Origin: Clostridia bacterium
Lineage (GTDB): Bacteria > Bacillota > Clostridia > Oscillospirales > CAG-272
Assembly: GCA_017453205.1 (NCBI GenBank)
Contig: JAFTKO010000032.1
Coordinates: forward strand, 62,001-126,000
DNA length: 64,000 bases
Direction: 5' to 3'
In this document: in pieces, positions 36,461-45,793 of the stretch
Layout: every line of letters starts with the position of its first letter
Numbering within the stretch: position 1 is the first letter of the stretch
Program-made: the position numbers and the translations under genes
Notes under the pieces: model-generated
Databases searched by the model: none
What the model was told of the DNA's origin: nothing
The model's input: the letters and a program-made list of their open reading frames with translations, nothing else

Positions 36461-37651
36461 ATGGAAAACAACAAATTCGGAATGTTTATTCACTGGGGCA
36501 TCTACGCGCTGACGGGTGTGCAGGAGCAGGTGATCGCACGGAATGATATGTCGCATGAGGAATACGACAAGCTGGTAGGACAGTTCAACCCAACCGAGTA
36601 CGACCCCGAGGAATGGGTATTGCTTGCAAAGAATGCAGGCATGAAGTACATCTGCTTTACGACCAAGCATCACGACGGCTTTTGCATGTGGGATACCAAG
36701 TATACCGACTACAATGTTATGAATACCCCCTATGGCAAGGATGTGCTCAAAATGCTTGCCGATGCCTGCCGCAAGCATGGCATGAAGCTTTCTCTCTACT
36801 ACTCCAACCCCGATTGGCACCACGAAAACGGCTACAATTCCTACTCTACCCATCAATGGAAGGCGGTCAATCCAAGTGCGGGCGACAGAGAAAAATACCG
36901 TGCGTATGTCAAAAATCAAGTGCGTGAGTTGTTGACAAACTACGGCGAGATCTATACCTTTTTTTGGGATATCCCTCCCAAGTATATCGATCAATCGATG
37001 AACGAGCTGATCAGAGAGCTGCAGCCGGGTATTTTCATCAACAATCGCGGCTATGATGACGGTGACTTTGAAACTCCCGAGCGCGAGGTTCCCGAGGGGA
37101 ATCGCTTTGTGCGCATGACCGAGGCGTGTGAGTCGGTAGGTGAGCAATCGTGGGGATATCGCGAGAACGAGGACTATTTTTCGATCCGATATCTGACAAG
37201 CTCCATCTGCAAGATCATGGCAATGGGCGGCAGTTATTTGCTCAATGTCGGACCGATGGCAAACGGAAAGATTGACGAAAAGAGTGCTTCGATCATCAAG
37301 CGCGTGGGCGACTGGTACTGTCGCATGAACGGCGTACTCGAGGGACACGAAAAGGATCCTTTGGGATTGACGACAAAGGGCAAGGATCCCTTTGTTGCTT
37401 TCCGCAAGAACGAAAAAACCTATCTGTGCTATTATGCGGGATCGAGTTCTTCCGCGATCAACTTTGTCAACGCGCCTTCGGTACCCAAGTGCGCAAGGTT
37501 GCTCAACGGCGGAGAGACGCTTGGGTTGCGTTACGAGACACTCCCCGCGTATATTTGGGGCGGCAGAGCCGCAGGTCCGTTCGTCAGCATCACAGGGATC
37601 CCTGTGGATGATTATCCCGCGGAGCCGCTTGTGATCGAGATCGAGTGGTGA
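36461..37651 (+). CDS. GH29 alpha-L-fucosidase
   Basis: 396 residues from the ATG at 36461 (GAGGGGAATACA), no signal peptide. GH29 landmarks: FGMFIHWGIYAL at the start, TKHHDGFCMWDT near residue 70, YYSNPDWHH, and FFWDIPP near 167 where the Asp should be the nucleophile. LLNVGPMANGKI near 265 is also typical. It releases L-fucose from imported oligosaccharides. Own promoter and terminator, so it is regulated apart from the neighbours. Confidence 0.92.
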   Translation: MENNKFGMFIHWGIYALTGVQEQVIARNDMSHEEYDKLVGQFNPTEYDPEEWVLLAKNAGMKYICFTTKHHDGFCMWDTKYTDYNVMNTPYGKDVLKMLADACRKHGMKLSLYYSNPDWHHENGYNSYSTHQWKAVNPSAGDREKYRAYVKNQVRELLTNYGEIYTFFWDIPPKYIDQSMNELIRELQPGIFINNRGYDDGDFETPEREVPEGNRFVRMTEACESVGEQSWGYRENEDYFSIRYLTSSICKIMAMGGSYLLNVGPMANGKIDEKSASIIKRVGDWYCRMNGVLEGHEKDPLGLTTKGKDPFVAFRKNEKTYLCYYAGSSSSAINFVNAPSVPKCARLLNGGETLGLRYETLPAYIWGGRAAGPFVSITGIPVDDYPAEPLVIEIEW

Positions 37652-37662
37652 TTGATAGGAAA

Positions 37663-37697
37663 CGAGGCGGTTGTATTGCAATCGCCTCGAAAATTTT
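37663..37697 (+). terminator. Terminator of the GH29 gene
   Basis: CGAGGCGGTTG pairs with CAATCGCCTCG around a small loop and is followed by AAAATTTTT. Confidence 0.78.
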
Positions 37698-37729
37698 TGC
37701 CTTGTATCGGAAAATAATCAAAAATTTTG

Positions 37730-37758
37730 TTGACTTTACTTTGTGTTTATGATAGAAT
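37730..37758 (+). promoter_or_regulatory. Sigma-A promoter upstream of the ribokinase gene
   Basis: TTGACT and TAGAAT with a 17-bp spacer. A second TATAAT box occurs at 37845-37850, closer to the gene, so two starts may be used. Confidence 0.65.
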
Positions 37759-37879
37759 AAGTAAAACGGACATTGCTTTTGAATAGTTACTATATGCCAT
37801 ATTTCAGTTACTTTATGCAATGGATTTTCAATGAAATCAATGTTATAATATAAAGGTTCAGAAAGGATTTTTTGAAAAG

Positions 37880-38809
37880 ATGAGTAAAAATATTTTGGTG
37901 ATCGGCAGTATCAATGTTGATTATGTCATTCATACCGACCGTCTTCCAAAGCTTGGCGAAACGATTACCGGCAGTGATTTTGCCATGAACTTTGGCGGTA
38001 AGGGTGCCAATCAGGCGGTGGCGATCGCCAAGGCGGGGTGCAGTGTTAAGATGCTGGGAGCCGTGGGAAATGACCTTTCCGGCGATCTTGCCCTTAAGAA
38101 CCTCGAGGATTGCGGTGTGGACAGCAGCGAAGTCCTGCGTGTGGATGCTCCTACGGGAGCGGCGGTCATTACGGTCTGCGGTGGGGATAACCACATCATT
38201 CTCGATGTGGGCGCCAACGGTTATGTCACGCCTAAACGTATTGCCGAGCGCGCCGACCTGTTTGCATGGGCGGACATTGTTGTGATGCAGTACGAAATTC
38301 CCACCGAGTCGGTGATTGCCGCCGCACGTATGGCAAAGGAGCGCGGCAAAATGGTTGTCATCAATCCCGCACCGGTGAAAGAGGTTGACGCCGAGCTTTA
38401 CCGATATGTGGATCTGATGATCCCCAACGAGTTTGAGGCGCAGCTGATTACGGGCATTGCGCAGAACAACGATGATGACGCACGCAACGCCATTGCCAAG
38501 CTGCGTGAAATGGGCTGTCAAAACGCCATTGTTACCTTGGGAGGCAAGGGCTGTGCCTACGGTGTGGGCGATGATGTGCACTTTGCGGGGATCTACAAGG
38601 TCCAACGTGTCGATACCACTGCCGCTGGCGACAGCTTTATCGGCGGCATCTGCTCCAAGCTTTGCGAGGGATGGGATCTTGACCGCGCGGTTACCTATGC
38701 CGCCGCTGTTTCGGCGATTACCGTCAGCCGTCCCGGCGCCGCGGTTTCGATCCCCGTTGCCTCTGAGGTCGAGGAGTTCTTGAAAACGCATACCATCGGG
38801 GAGCATTAA
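37880..38809 (+). CDS. rbsK: Ribokinase
   Basis: 309 residues. Ribokinase features: VIGSINVDYVI at the start, MNFGGKGANQAVAIAKAG near residue 38, INPAPV near 157, IPNEFEAQLITG near 178 and DTTAAGDSFIGG near 248 (catalytic Asp, GAGD-type anion hole). The enzyme phosphorylates D-ribose; related pentoses are possible. It lies 67 bp before the alpha-galactosidase gene in the same direction, so the two may be co-transcribed. Confidence 0.9.
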   Translation: MSKNILVIGSINVDYVIHTDRLPKLGETITGSDFAMNFGGKGANQAVAIAKAGCSVKMLGAVGNDLSGDLALKNLEDCGVDSSEVLRVDAPTGAAVITVCGGDNHIILDVGANGYVTPKRIAERADLFAWADIVVMQYEIPTESVIAAARMAKERGKMVVINPAPVKEVDAELYRYVDLMIPNEFEAQLITGIAQNNDDDARNAIAKLREMGCQNAIVTLGGKGCAYGVGDDVHFAGIYKVQRVDTTAAGDSFIGGICSKLCEGWDLDRAVTYAAAVSAITVSRPGAAVSIPVASEVEEFLKTHTIGEH

Positions 38810-38876
38810 TAACGCCTTTTCCTCAAGCTCTTTCAAAAACCTTTCACGCATTTTGAATTACAGTGAGGATTTTACG

Positions 38877-41063
38877 ATGTCGATTACTTTTGACGCAAGC
38901 ACAAAAACCTTTTATTTGGACGGAAAGGGCATGACCTATGCCTTTTTCATTAACGAGCATGGTTATGCCGAGCATTTGTATTACGGACAGCCCATTGCGC
39001 ATGACGATCTCTCCTATACAAGAGAACGCGGGGTGCAGAGCTTTGTGGTGAAAATTCCGGGCAAGGAGAATGTCAACGGACTTTGCTACTACGGACAATT
39101 TCCGACCGAGCTTTCCTTTTTTGGAACGGGGGATTACCGCGAGCCGACGGTTGCTGTGACCAACGCCGCGGGAGATCGCCTGGCGGAATTGCTTTACGAC
39201 GGTCACGAGATCCTTTCGGAAAAGCCCGCGATCACGGGAATGCCCTCGATGCGTGGCGGCGAGACCTTGGTGGTACATTTGAAGGATCAATTTACTGCCT
39301 TTGCCTGCGATCTTTATTACACGGTATACGACGATTGCGGTGTGATCGCGCGCCGTGCCGTTTACAAGAACGGTGCAAAAACGCCCGTTATGCTGAATCG
39401 CGCCTATTCCTTTGCCATGTCTTTGCCGGGCGGCGACTATGACATGATCTCGCTCCACGGCGCATGGGCGACCGAGCGTGCCGTGCAGAGAACGCCTCTG
39501 CCTTACGGCGTGACATCGGTCGACTCCAAGCGTACCACCTCATCGGCAACCCTCAATCCCTTTATGGCAATCGTCGGCAAGACTACCGACGAGCTCCAAG
39601 GCAATGCCTACGGTGTAAGCTTGGTCTATTCCTCGTCTTACGTTTTAAAAGCCGAAAAGAATGAGAGTGGAAATGTGCTCCTGACCGGCGGTATCAACGA
39701 CTTTGATTTTGCATGGAAGCTGGGCGCGGGTGAGAGCTTTGAAACGCCCGAGGTCGTTCTTGCTTACTCGCATGAGGGACTTGGCGGGATGAGCCGACAG
39801 TTCCACGACGCTTATCGCAACCACCTCATCAATCCGCGCTATGTGCGTAGCCATCGCCCTGTGGTCATCAACAACTGGGAGGGGACTTACTTTAATTTTG
39901 ACAATGAAAAGCTCAAAGCCATTGTAAAGGCGGTTGCGGGGACGGGGATCGATACCTTCGTTCTTGACGACGGTTGGTTTGGCAAGCGTGACAATGATAG
40001 ATCCGGCTTGGGTGACTGGGTGGTCAACTCCCAAAAGCTCCAAGGCGGGCTGACCGAGATCATCAATTATGTGCACAGCCTCGGCATGAATTTCGGTCTT
40101 TGGTTTGAGCCCGAAATGATCAGTGAGGATTCCGATCTTTACCGTGCGCACCCCGATTATGCCATCGGTGTTCCGGGACGCGCACGTTGCACCAGTCGCA
40201 CACAGTATATGCTCGATTTGACGCGCAAGGAAGTGCGCGATGCCGTTGTAGGGGCGGTCAACAAGATCCTGCGTGAGAACCAAATTGAGTATGTCAAATG
40301 GGACTATAACCGCAATGTGACCGAGTCTTTTTCTTTGGGACGTGAGCCCGAGAGACAGGCAGAGTTCGCGCACCGTTATGCATTGGGCGTGTATGACCTG
40401 TGCGAGCGGATCGTCAATGCCAATCCCGACGTGTTCTTTGAGGGCTGTTCGGGCGGCGGCGCACGTTTTGATCCTGCCATGCTGTACTACTTCCCGCAGA
40501 TCTGGACCTCCGACGACAGTGACGCCGAGGAACGCACGAGGATCCAATACGGCACCTCGATGGTTTACCCCGTGTCTACTATGAGCTGTCATGTTTCAGT
40601 GGTACCCAACCATCAGACCACGCGTGTCACACCGATGAAGACCCGTGCCGACATTGCACATCTTGGCGCGACAGGCTATGAGCTGGATACCTCGAGCTTT
40701 ACCGACGAGGATCGCGAAACGACCAAGGCACAGGTCGAGGATTACCACGGGATGGAGGAATTGGTACTGAACGGCGATCTTTACCGTACCGAGGATATCT
40801 ACAACTCCAATTACTTTGGATTTATGTTGGTCTCCAAGGATCAGAACGACGCGCTTTTGACCGCATACCGACGCATGGGCGGCGCACAGGTCGAGACCAA
40901 ATATCTGCGTGTGTGTGGCTTGGATGCGAATAAAAAGTACCGTGTTTCGGGCTTGGATAAGGTGCTCAGTGGCTCCACGCTGATGAATGTGGGGTTGCTT
41001 GCCCGTTTCCCGCGCGGCGACTTTGGAACTGTGACGCATCACTTTACCGCAGTAGAGGAATGA
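38877..41063 (+). CDS. GH36 alpha-galactosidase
   Basis: 728 residues from the ATG at 38877 (GTGAGGAT site); the start at 38853 has none. Full-length bacterial GH36: N-terminal beta-supersandwich, then the barrel with VLDDGWFGKRDND, WFEPEMIS, the nucleophile Asp in YVKWDYNR near residue 476, GCSGGGARFD, and the acid/base Asp in TSDDSDAEERTR near 546. No signal peptide, so it acts on imported raffinose-type or galactoside oligomers. A strong terminator lies 19 bp after the stop. Confidence 0.94.
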   Translation: MSITFDASTKTFYLDGKGMTYAFFINEHGYAEHLYYGQPIAHDDLSYTRERGVQSFVVKIPGKENVNGLCYYGQFPTELSFFGTGDYREPTVAVTNAAGDRLAELLYDGHEILSEKPAITGMPSMRGGETLVVHLKDQFTAFACDLYYTVYDDCGVIARRAVYKNGAKTPVMLNRAYSFAMSLPGGDYDMISLHGAWATERAVQRTPLPYGVTSVDSKRTTSSATLNPFMAIVGKTTDELQGNAYGVSLVYSSSYVLKAEKNESGNVLLTGGINDFDFAWKLGAGESFETPEVVLAYSHEGLGGMSRQFHDAYRNHLINPRYVRSHRPVVINNWEGTYFNFDNEKLKAIVKAVAGTGIDTFVLDDGWFGKRDNDRSGLGDWVVNSQKLQGGLTEIINYVHSLGMNFGLWFEPEMISEDSDLYRAHPDYAIGVPGRARCTSRTQYMLDLTRKEVRDAVVGAVNKILRENQIEYVKWDYNRNVTESFSLGREPERQAEFAHRYALGVYDLCERIVNANPDVFFEGCSGGGARFDPAMLYYFPQIWTSDDSDAEERTRIQYGTSMVYPVSTMSCHVSVVPNHQTTRVTPMKTRADIAHLGATGYELDTSSFTDEDRETTKAQVEDYHGMEELVLNGDLYRTEDIYNSNYFGFMLVSKDQNDALLTAYRRMGGAQVETKYLRVCGLDANKKYRVSGLDKVLSGSTLMNVGLLARFPRGDFGTVTHHFTAVEE

Positions 41064-41082
41064 TTTGAATATTTGATCTTTG

Positions 41083-41119
41083 GTGGGGAAGCTTTTTAGA
41101 GGCTTCCCCACATTTTTTT
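41083..41119 (+). terminator. Strong terminator after the GH36 gene
   Basis: GTGGGGAAGC and GCTTCCCCAC form a 10-bp stem followed by ATTTTTTT. Confidence 0.92.
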
Positions 41120-41128
41120 CAAATTCTC

Positions 41129-41157
41129 TTGACAATGTAACAATGTTATGCTATACG
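41129..41157 (+). promoter_or_regulatory. Promoter-like sequence joined to a gene remnant
   Basis: TTGACA and TATACG are 17 bp apart. The -10 box already overlaps the open frame of the remnant described next, which a functional gene would not tolerate. Confidence 0.45.
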
Positions 41158-41283
41158 ATAGCCAAGATTGTCCGTTGCACCGACGCCGTCATCGGTGAGG
41201 GCTGTGAGATCGAGGTCTTGGAATACAGCGGTGCCGCCGAGGTCCACCCGAAAGCTAAGATTGGAAAAGTCGTGAAAATATAA
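41143..41283 (+). pseudogene. C-terminal remnant of an unidentified gene
   Basis: 46 codons end in EVLEYSGAAEVHPKAKIG and VVKI before TAA. Codon use and composition are like real genes (Gly/Glu/Ile/Val-rich, repetitive strand pattern), but there is no ribosome site and no upstream domain. A proper terminator follows at once, as after a true gene end. I read it as the last part of a deleted gene. The family was not recognised. Confidence 0.5.
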
Positions 41284-41288
41284 ACATG

Positions 41289-41325
41289 AATGGGAAGAAA
41301 CCGTAACGATTTCTTCCCATTTTTG
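41289..41325 (+). terminator. Terminator after the gene remnant
   Basis: AATGGGAAGAAA pairs with TTTCTTCCCATT, followed by TTTG. Stem of 12 bp, loop of 9. Confidence 0.88.
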
Positions 41326-41362
41326 TCACGGGAGGATGATATGACGATTTTTTTTCGGTCGA

Positions 41363-42814
41363 TTATTGTATAGTTACCGTTTTTAAAGCTTTCGTGCTTT
41401 TTATAATACGAACGCTATGAGGAGACATGGACAGATCGATTTTATCGCTCAACCCAATATCCTCTTTTGCCCATACATCTCGTAAGCTGCCGATACCGTC
41501 AAAAATGATGTGTAAGTGCTCCTCTTGATCTCCGAGCTGGAAAAAAGCGTATGCGTATGTTTGATCTTCCAGCTTTTTTTCAAAAACGTGCAGAAGCCTT
41601 CCGTTTTCTTCGATTTGATAGATTGGAGTTGCCGTGGAAAAAGCAGTGTCTTGATTGATTGCGATGATTTCGTCATTACAGTAAAGCGAAAGCTCGAATT
41701 TGCTGATGTTTTCGAGGGTGCTGCTGATTTGAATGGGCGAATTAAAAAAAGCCCGCATTGAATACGCAACGATCATCTCGTCCTCAGTAAACTCCTTACC
41801 GACGGCACTGTAATTACAAGTGCCGATATCCAACATATCCAAATCAAAATAGTGTCCTTTATTGATATAGGGCATAAATGTAAAATACGATCGATAGATA
41901 TCCAATAGATTGCTCCAATTTCCAAACGAGTCGGTATTGGATCGGTAAGAGCTGCAATATTTTGACCAATACTCATGATATTCCTTGAGTGCATGTACGG
42001 TGACACAAAATCCAAAGTCGCGGTCAGAGCGCATCAGCTCGCTTCGCATGAGCTCGGCATTGACCGGATCAGTCGGTGTCCAATCGTATTTTAGGTAGTC
42101 AAAGCCCCATTCCGTCCATTGCAGTACATTGTTTTTTTCTTTGCGGACAACACCAATCCCACCCATGGTCGAGGCAAAGCGTTTGTCGGGCTCACCCGTG
42201 GTACAACCGGGAATAGAGGAGAACTCCTTGGGACATCCCCATGCGTTGAGCATCGGAGTGGAATAGATTCCGCATTTCAATCCCAAGGCGTGCAATGTAT
42301 CGGTGAGGTACTTCATATTCGGAAACTTTTGATTTGGCATAACGGCGTCAAATTTACCGCCGTATTGAGATTGCCAACCGGAGTCGATGTTGACGTAACG
42401 GTATCCGTATTCCGTAATACCAAGCTCGGTCAATCGCTTAACGATATTTAAAACGGAGGCTTGTGATACCTCGGAGCCAAAGGCGTTCCACGTCGTAAAG
42501 CCAAGCAAGGGCGTTACAAGTACGTTTTCCGGTCGAATTTCCAACAAAAGCTTTTTGCGATCAACGCCGTGGCGGTTTTGGGCGATAAGCGTGATTTGAT
42601 AATTTCCTGCCGAAACGACGCTACCGGAGATGATGTTATCGTTCAGTACAAGGCCTTCGGGTAGATCAAGTGCACTGTACGAAATGGGGCGTTCCCCTGT
42701 AACGGGGATCCTTAATAGAAAGGGTTTGTTCGGTGATGCTCCGAAAACGGAAGCAAGATTGATTTTGGGTGCCCCGGTAAAAGGCATGGCGGTTGCAATA
42801 CGGATTGTTCTCAT
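41363..42814 (-). CDS. GH27 alpha-galactosidase (melibiase)
   Basis: 483 residues, CAGGAGGAACCGACG before the ATG. An N-terminal Ig-like/He_PIG-type sandwich (about 1-95) precedes the barrel, which opens with PLLGFTTWNAFG. Further landmarks are VNIDSGWQSQYGG, CGIYSTPML, the nucleophile in YLKYDWTPTD near residue 248 and FDLDMLDIG with the probable acid/base region near 330. No signal peptide. It is divergent from an AraC-family gene 102 bp away, which probably controls it. Confidence 0.9.
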   Translation of the reverse strand: MRTIRIATAMPFTGAPKINLASVFGASPNKPFLLRIPVTGERPISYSALDLPEGLVLNDNIISGSVVSAGNYQITLIAQNRHGVDRKKLLLEIRPENVLVTPLLGFTTWNAFGSEVSQASVLNIVKRLTELGITEYGYRYVNIDSGWQSQYGGKFDAVMPNQKFPNMKYLTDTLHALGLKCGIYSTPMLNAWGCPKEFSSIPGCTTGEPDKRFASTMGGIGVVRKEKNNVLQWTEWGFDYLKYDWTPTDPVNAELMRSELMRSDRDFGFCVTVHALKEYHEYWSKYCSSYRSNTDSFGNWSNLLDIYRSYFTFMPYINKGHYFDLDMLDIGTCNYSAVGKEFTEDEMIVAYSMRAFFNSPIQISSTLENISKFELSLYCNDEIIAINQDTAFSTATPIYQIEENGRLLHVFEKKLEDQTYAYAFFQLGDQEEHLHIIFDGIGSLRDVWAKEDIGLSDKIDLSMSPHSVRIIKSTKALKTVTIQ

Positions 42815-42869
42815 CGTCGGTTCCTCCTGATTTTTTATTTATTATAGCATATATAGATTTTATTTCCTA

Positions 42870-42899
42870 TTGACAAAACATAGTTATTTATGGTAAAAT
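42870..42899 (+). promoter_or_regulatory. Sigma-A promoter of the second AraC gene
   Basis: TTGACA and TAAAAT with an 18-bp spacer. The predicted transcript would begin only about 10 bases before the ATG at 42917, leaving just room for GGGGGTGAGG. Confidence 0.72.
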
Positions 42900-42916
42900 C
42901 ATAGGGGGTGAGGAAG

Positions 42917-43696
42917 ATGAAAATGAGATCTGTTTTCCAAGGTGATTCTTTACTGTTGAAAATTTGTCATTTCGGTTATGAGAATATCGGTAATGATGCC
43001 AAGTGGGGGCGTGGGAGCAGAAATGTTTATATCTTGCATTACGTTTTGGAAGGAAGCGGTTTTTTTAATGATTTTTCCGTAAAAAATGGGCAAGGCTTTT
43101 TGATCCGTCCTATGCAGAGTGTGGAATATCATTTTGATGAGATCGATCCGTGGAAATATTTTTGGGTGGTGTTTGAGGGTGAATGTGCCGATCAAATATG
43201 TCAAAAATATATTAAAACCGATACGCACGGGATATTTACTTACGGCTTTTGTCAAAACTTGATTTTTCAAATTGGTAAGATATTTTCCGAAAAGTTTCCG
43301 TTGGGAGAGGCGGAAGCGATGTCATTATTTTTTTATCTGTTATCCATGCACAAGGTGTCTTTGCCGCGTTCCGACAATCATTATGTGACCGAAGCTCAAA
43401 ATTACATTCATCTGAACTTTCACCGTCCTCTTACGGTAAAAGAAATTGCTGCGTCACAAAATATTGCGGATCGTTATCTTTATAATCTTTTTATCAAATA
43501 TCAAGGGGTGTCTCCCAAGCAATATTTGAACAAAGTAAAGCTTCAAAACGCTTTGGAATTGCTCCGAAAAAGCGATTGCACGATCACAGAGGTGGCTATT
43601 TCGGTCGGATTTGATGACGTTTTGCAATTTTCGCGTTTTTTTGCCAGACAGATGGGAATCTCCCCAAGTGCTTACCGTAAAAAATGGCGTGAATAA
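42917..43696 (+). CDS. AraC-family transcriptional regulator
   Basis: 259 residues from the ATG at 42917; an upstream GTG at 42908 belongs to the ribosome site. The N-terminal cupin sensor (YILHYVLEGSGFFN, GFLIRPMQSVEYHFDE) is followed by two helix-turn-helix units, VKEIAASQNIADRYLYNLFIKYQG and ITEVAISVGFDDVLQFSRFFARQ, ending in SPSAYRKKW as usual. It resembles regulators of alpha-galactoside use (MsmR/RafR type) and is divergent from the GH27 gene. Confidence 0.9.
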   Translation: MKMRSVFQGDSLLLKICHFGYENIGNDAKWGRGSRNVYILHYVLEGSGFFNDFSVKNGQGFLIRPMQSVEYHFDEIDPWKYFWVVFEGECADQICQKYIKTDTHGIFTYGFCQNLIFQIGKIFSEKFPLGEAEAMSLFFYLLSMHKVSLPRSDNHYVTEAQNYIHLNFHRPLTVKEIAASQNIADRYLYNLFIKYQGVSPKQYLNKVKLQNALELLRKSDCTITEVAISVGFDDVLQFSRFFARQMGISPSAYRKKWRE

Positions 43697-43732
43697 TGAA
43701 ACCGAGAGATCGCATGACTTTCACTTGAACGC

Positions 43733-43768
43733 AAAAATAGGAAGAATCAAAAGCTCTTCCTATTTTTT
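43733..43768. terminator. Bidirectional terminator between araC and ygiQ
   Basis: AAAAATAGGAAGA pairs with TCTTCCTATTTTT. It serves both converging genes; one arm lies within the last codons of the YgiQ gene. Confidence 0.87.
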
Positions 43769-45768
43769 ACATTATTGTTTTTTCTCGCCTGCGGTCTTGT
43801 GCCCGCGGGCTTTGATTTTGCGGTCTTGTGCGTATTCCTTTGTGTGGCAGAGTGTTCGCTCTTGCCGTTGCGCGGTTGTCGGCTCTGCTTGCTTGGCGCG
43901 GTTTGGCGACCTTTCGCATTGCCTTTCTGTTTGCCATTTTTTTGCGGTGCGTCTTTCTTGATGTGCGCGTTTGCGGGACGCACAAGACAATCGGGACCAA
44001 AGCCGATGAGATCGGTCCTACCCGCACGTGTCAACGCCTCACGCACCAAATCCGCGTTTTGCGGACGGTTGAACTGAAGTAGGGCGCGTTGGAGCTGTTT
44101 TTCGTGATAGTCGGTGGCAACGTAGACGGGCTTCATATTCAAGGGGTTCATGCCTGTGTAGTACATGACCGTGGACGCCGTGCCGGGGGTGGGATAGTAG
44201 TCCTGCACCTGTTCGGGTGCGTAGCCGTTCTTTTTGAGGCAGAGCGCCAGCTCAATGGCGTCGTTCAAGGTTGAGCCGGGGTGGCTGGACATGAGATAGG
44301 GGACAAGGTATTGCTCCTTGCCGATCTGCTTGGTGATATCAAAGAACTTTTTGCGAAAGCTCTCGTACACGCCAAAATTCGGTTTGCCCATGCAGGAAAG
44401 TACCCCATCGGAGCAATGCTCGGGCGCGACCTTGAGCTGACCGCTGACATGATCCTTGACCAGCTTGTAAAAGAAAGCATCGTCGGGATCTGCCATCAGA
44501 TAGTCAAAGCGGATGCCGCTGCGGATAAATACTTTTTTGACCTTGGGGAGCGCTTCCACCTCTTCCAAAAGATGCAGATATTCCTCATGATTGACCTTGA
44601 GGTTTTTGCAAGGCGTGGGGGCGAGACACTTGCGGCTTGCGCATACACCGTCCTTGAGCTGTTTGTCGCAGGCGGGGTAACGGAAATTTGCTGTCGGACC
44701 GCCGATGTCGTGGATGTATCCCTTAAAATCGGGGAGCGCGGTGATCTTGCGTGCCTCTTCCACAACACTTTTGACACTGCGGGAGCGCACGGTTCTTCCT
44801 TGGTGGAAGGCAAGCGCACAGAAGTTACAGCCACCGAAACAGCCGCGATTGTGTGTGATCGAGAACTTGACCTCTTCAATTCCCGGGACACCGCCGGCAG
44901 GCTTGTAGGATGGGTGATAGTCGCGCATATAAGGGAGAGAATAGACGTGGTCGAGCTCCTCACGCTCCAGAGGCGGCATGGGCGGATTTTGTACCAGGAG
45001 CTTGTTGTCGTAGCGCTCGCAAATGGCTTTGCCGTTGATCGAGTCTTGATTTTTGTATTGCACGCCAAACGCCTCGGCGTATTTGTGCTTGTTCTCCTTG
45101 AGCTCGTTATAGTCAAAGATGGCGGCGACCTCGTAGTGGATGGGATCCTCGGGCTTGGCAAGGTAGACCGTTCCGCGCACGTCTCGGATCTTGCGGATCG
45201 GTACGCCTTTGTTAAGCAGCTCGGCAATGCGGCAGAGGATTTTTTCTCCCATGCCGTAGGTCAAAAGGTCGGCGCGGCTGTCTACCAGCACCGAGCGGCG
45301 CACCTTGTTATCCCAGTAGTCGTAGTGCGCAAAGCGGCGCAGAGAGGCCTCCAGACCGCCGAGAATGATCGGCACATCGCCATAAGCCTCGCGGATGCGG
45401 TTGCAGTAAACGATCACGGCACGGTCGGGGCGCTTGCCCATCTCGCCGCCCGCTGTGTAGTAGTCGAAGCTGCGCTTTCTTTTGGCGGCGGTGTAATGCG
45501 CCACCATGCTGTCGATGTTGCCCGACGTCACGAGAAAGCCGAGACGGGGTCTGCCAAACTCGCGAAAGGCGTCGCAGGTCTTGTAATCGGGCTGTGAGAG
45601 GATCGCCACACGATATCCCGCGTCCTCCAGCACGCGCGAAATAATGGCAACGCCAAAGGACGGGTGATCGACGTAAGCGTCGCCCGTCACGTATACGAAA
45701 TCGGGTGCGTCCCACCCACGTGCTTCCATCTCCGCACGCGAGAGCGGCAAAAAGCCTGTTGTATTCAT
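43747..45768 (-). CDS. YgiQ-family radical SAM protein
   Basis: 673 residues from the ATG at 45768 (AAAGGAACAACC); longer in-frame forms cover repeat sequence. The N-terminal cobalamin-like domain has FVYVTGDAYVDHPSFGVAIISRVLEDAGY. The radical SAM cluster motif is RGCFGGCNFCALAFHQGR (CxxxCxxC) near residue 315, followed by IHDIGGPTANFR and RSGIRFDY. The last ~100 residues are a basic, Lys/Arg/Asn/Gln-rich disordered tail (KKDAPQKNGKQKGNAKGR) that may bind RNA. The reaction is unknown for the family. Housekeeping-type gene. Confidence 0.92.
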   Translation of the reverse strand: MNTTGFLPLSRAEMEARGWDAPDFVYVTGDAYVDHPSFGVAIISRVLEDAGYRVAILSQPDYKTCDAFREFGRPRLGFLVTSGNIDSMVAHYTAAKRKRSFDYYTAGGEMGKRPDRAVIVYCNRIREAYGDVPIILGGLEASLRRFAHYDYWDNKVRRSVLVDSRADLLTYGMGEKILCRIAELLNKGVPIRKIRDVRGTVYLAKPEDPIHYEVAAIFDYNELKENKHKYAEAFGVQYKNQDSINGKAICERYDNKLLVQNPPMPPLEREELDHVYSLPYMRDYHPSYKPAGGVPGIEEVKFSITHNRGCFGGCNFCALAFHQGRTVRSRSVKSVVEEARKITALPDFKGYIHDIGGPTANFRYPACDKQLKDGVCASRKCLAPTPCKNLKVNHEEYLHLLEEVEALPKVKKVFIRSGIRFDYLMADPDDAFFYKLVKDHVSGQLKVAPEHCSDGVLSCMGKPNFGVYESFRKKFFDITKQIGKEQYLVPYLMSSHPGSTLNDAIELALCLKKNGYAPEQVQDYYPTPGTASTVMYYTGMNPLNMKPVYVATDYHEKQLQRALLQFNRPQNADLVREALTRAGRTDLIGFGPDCLVRPANAHIKKDAPQKNGKQKGNAKGRQTAPSKQSRQPRNGKSEHSATQRNTHKTAKSKPAGTRPQARKNNNVKNRKSF

Positions 45769-45793
45769 GGTTGTTCCTTTCTTTATCTTTTTT

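Noticed and set aside
36395-37681. 428-codon reverse frame opposite the GH29 gene
   Set aside because: It mirrors GH29 on the other strand, has no ribosome site and no recognisable motif; the forward protein has complete family motifs.
41080-41142. 67-codon gene starting at 41080
   Set aside because: Its first third is the GH36 terminator read as codons. Only the last ~40 codons look coding, so it was called a remnant.
43775-44077. Cys-rich 100-codon frame opposite the YgiQ tail
   Set aside because: It is the complement of a Lys/Arg/Gln-rich tail, which automatically yields Cys/Phe/Leu codons; no independent support.
44281-45597. 438-codon forward frame opposite ygiQ
   Set aside because: An antisense shadow of a GC-rich gene; the reverse strand encodes a complete radical SAM protein.
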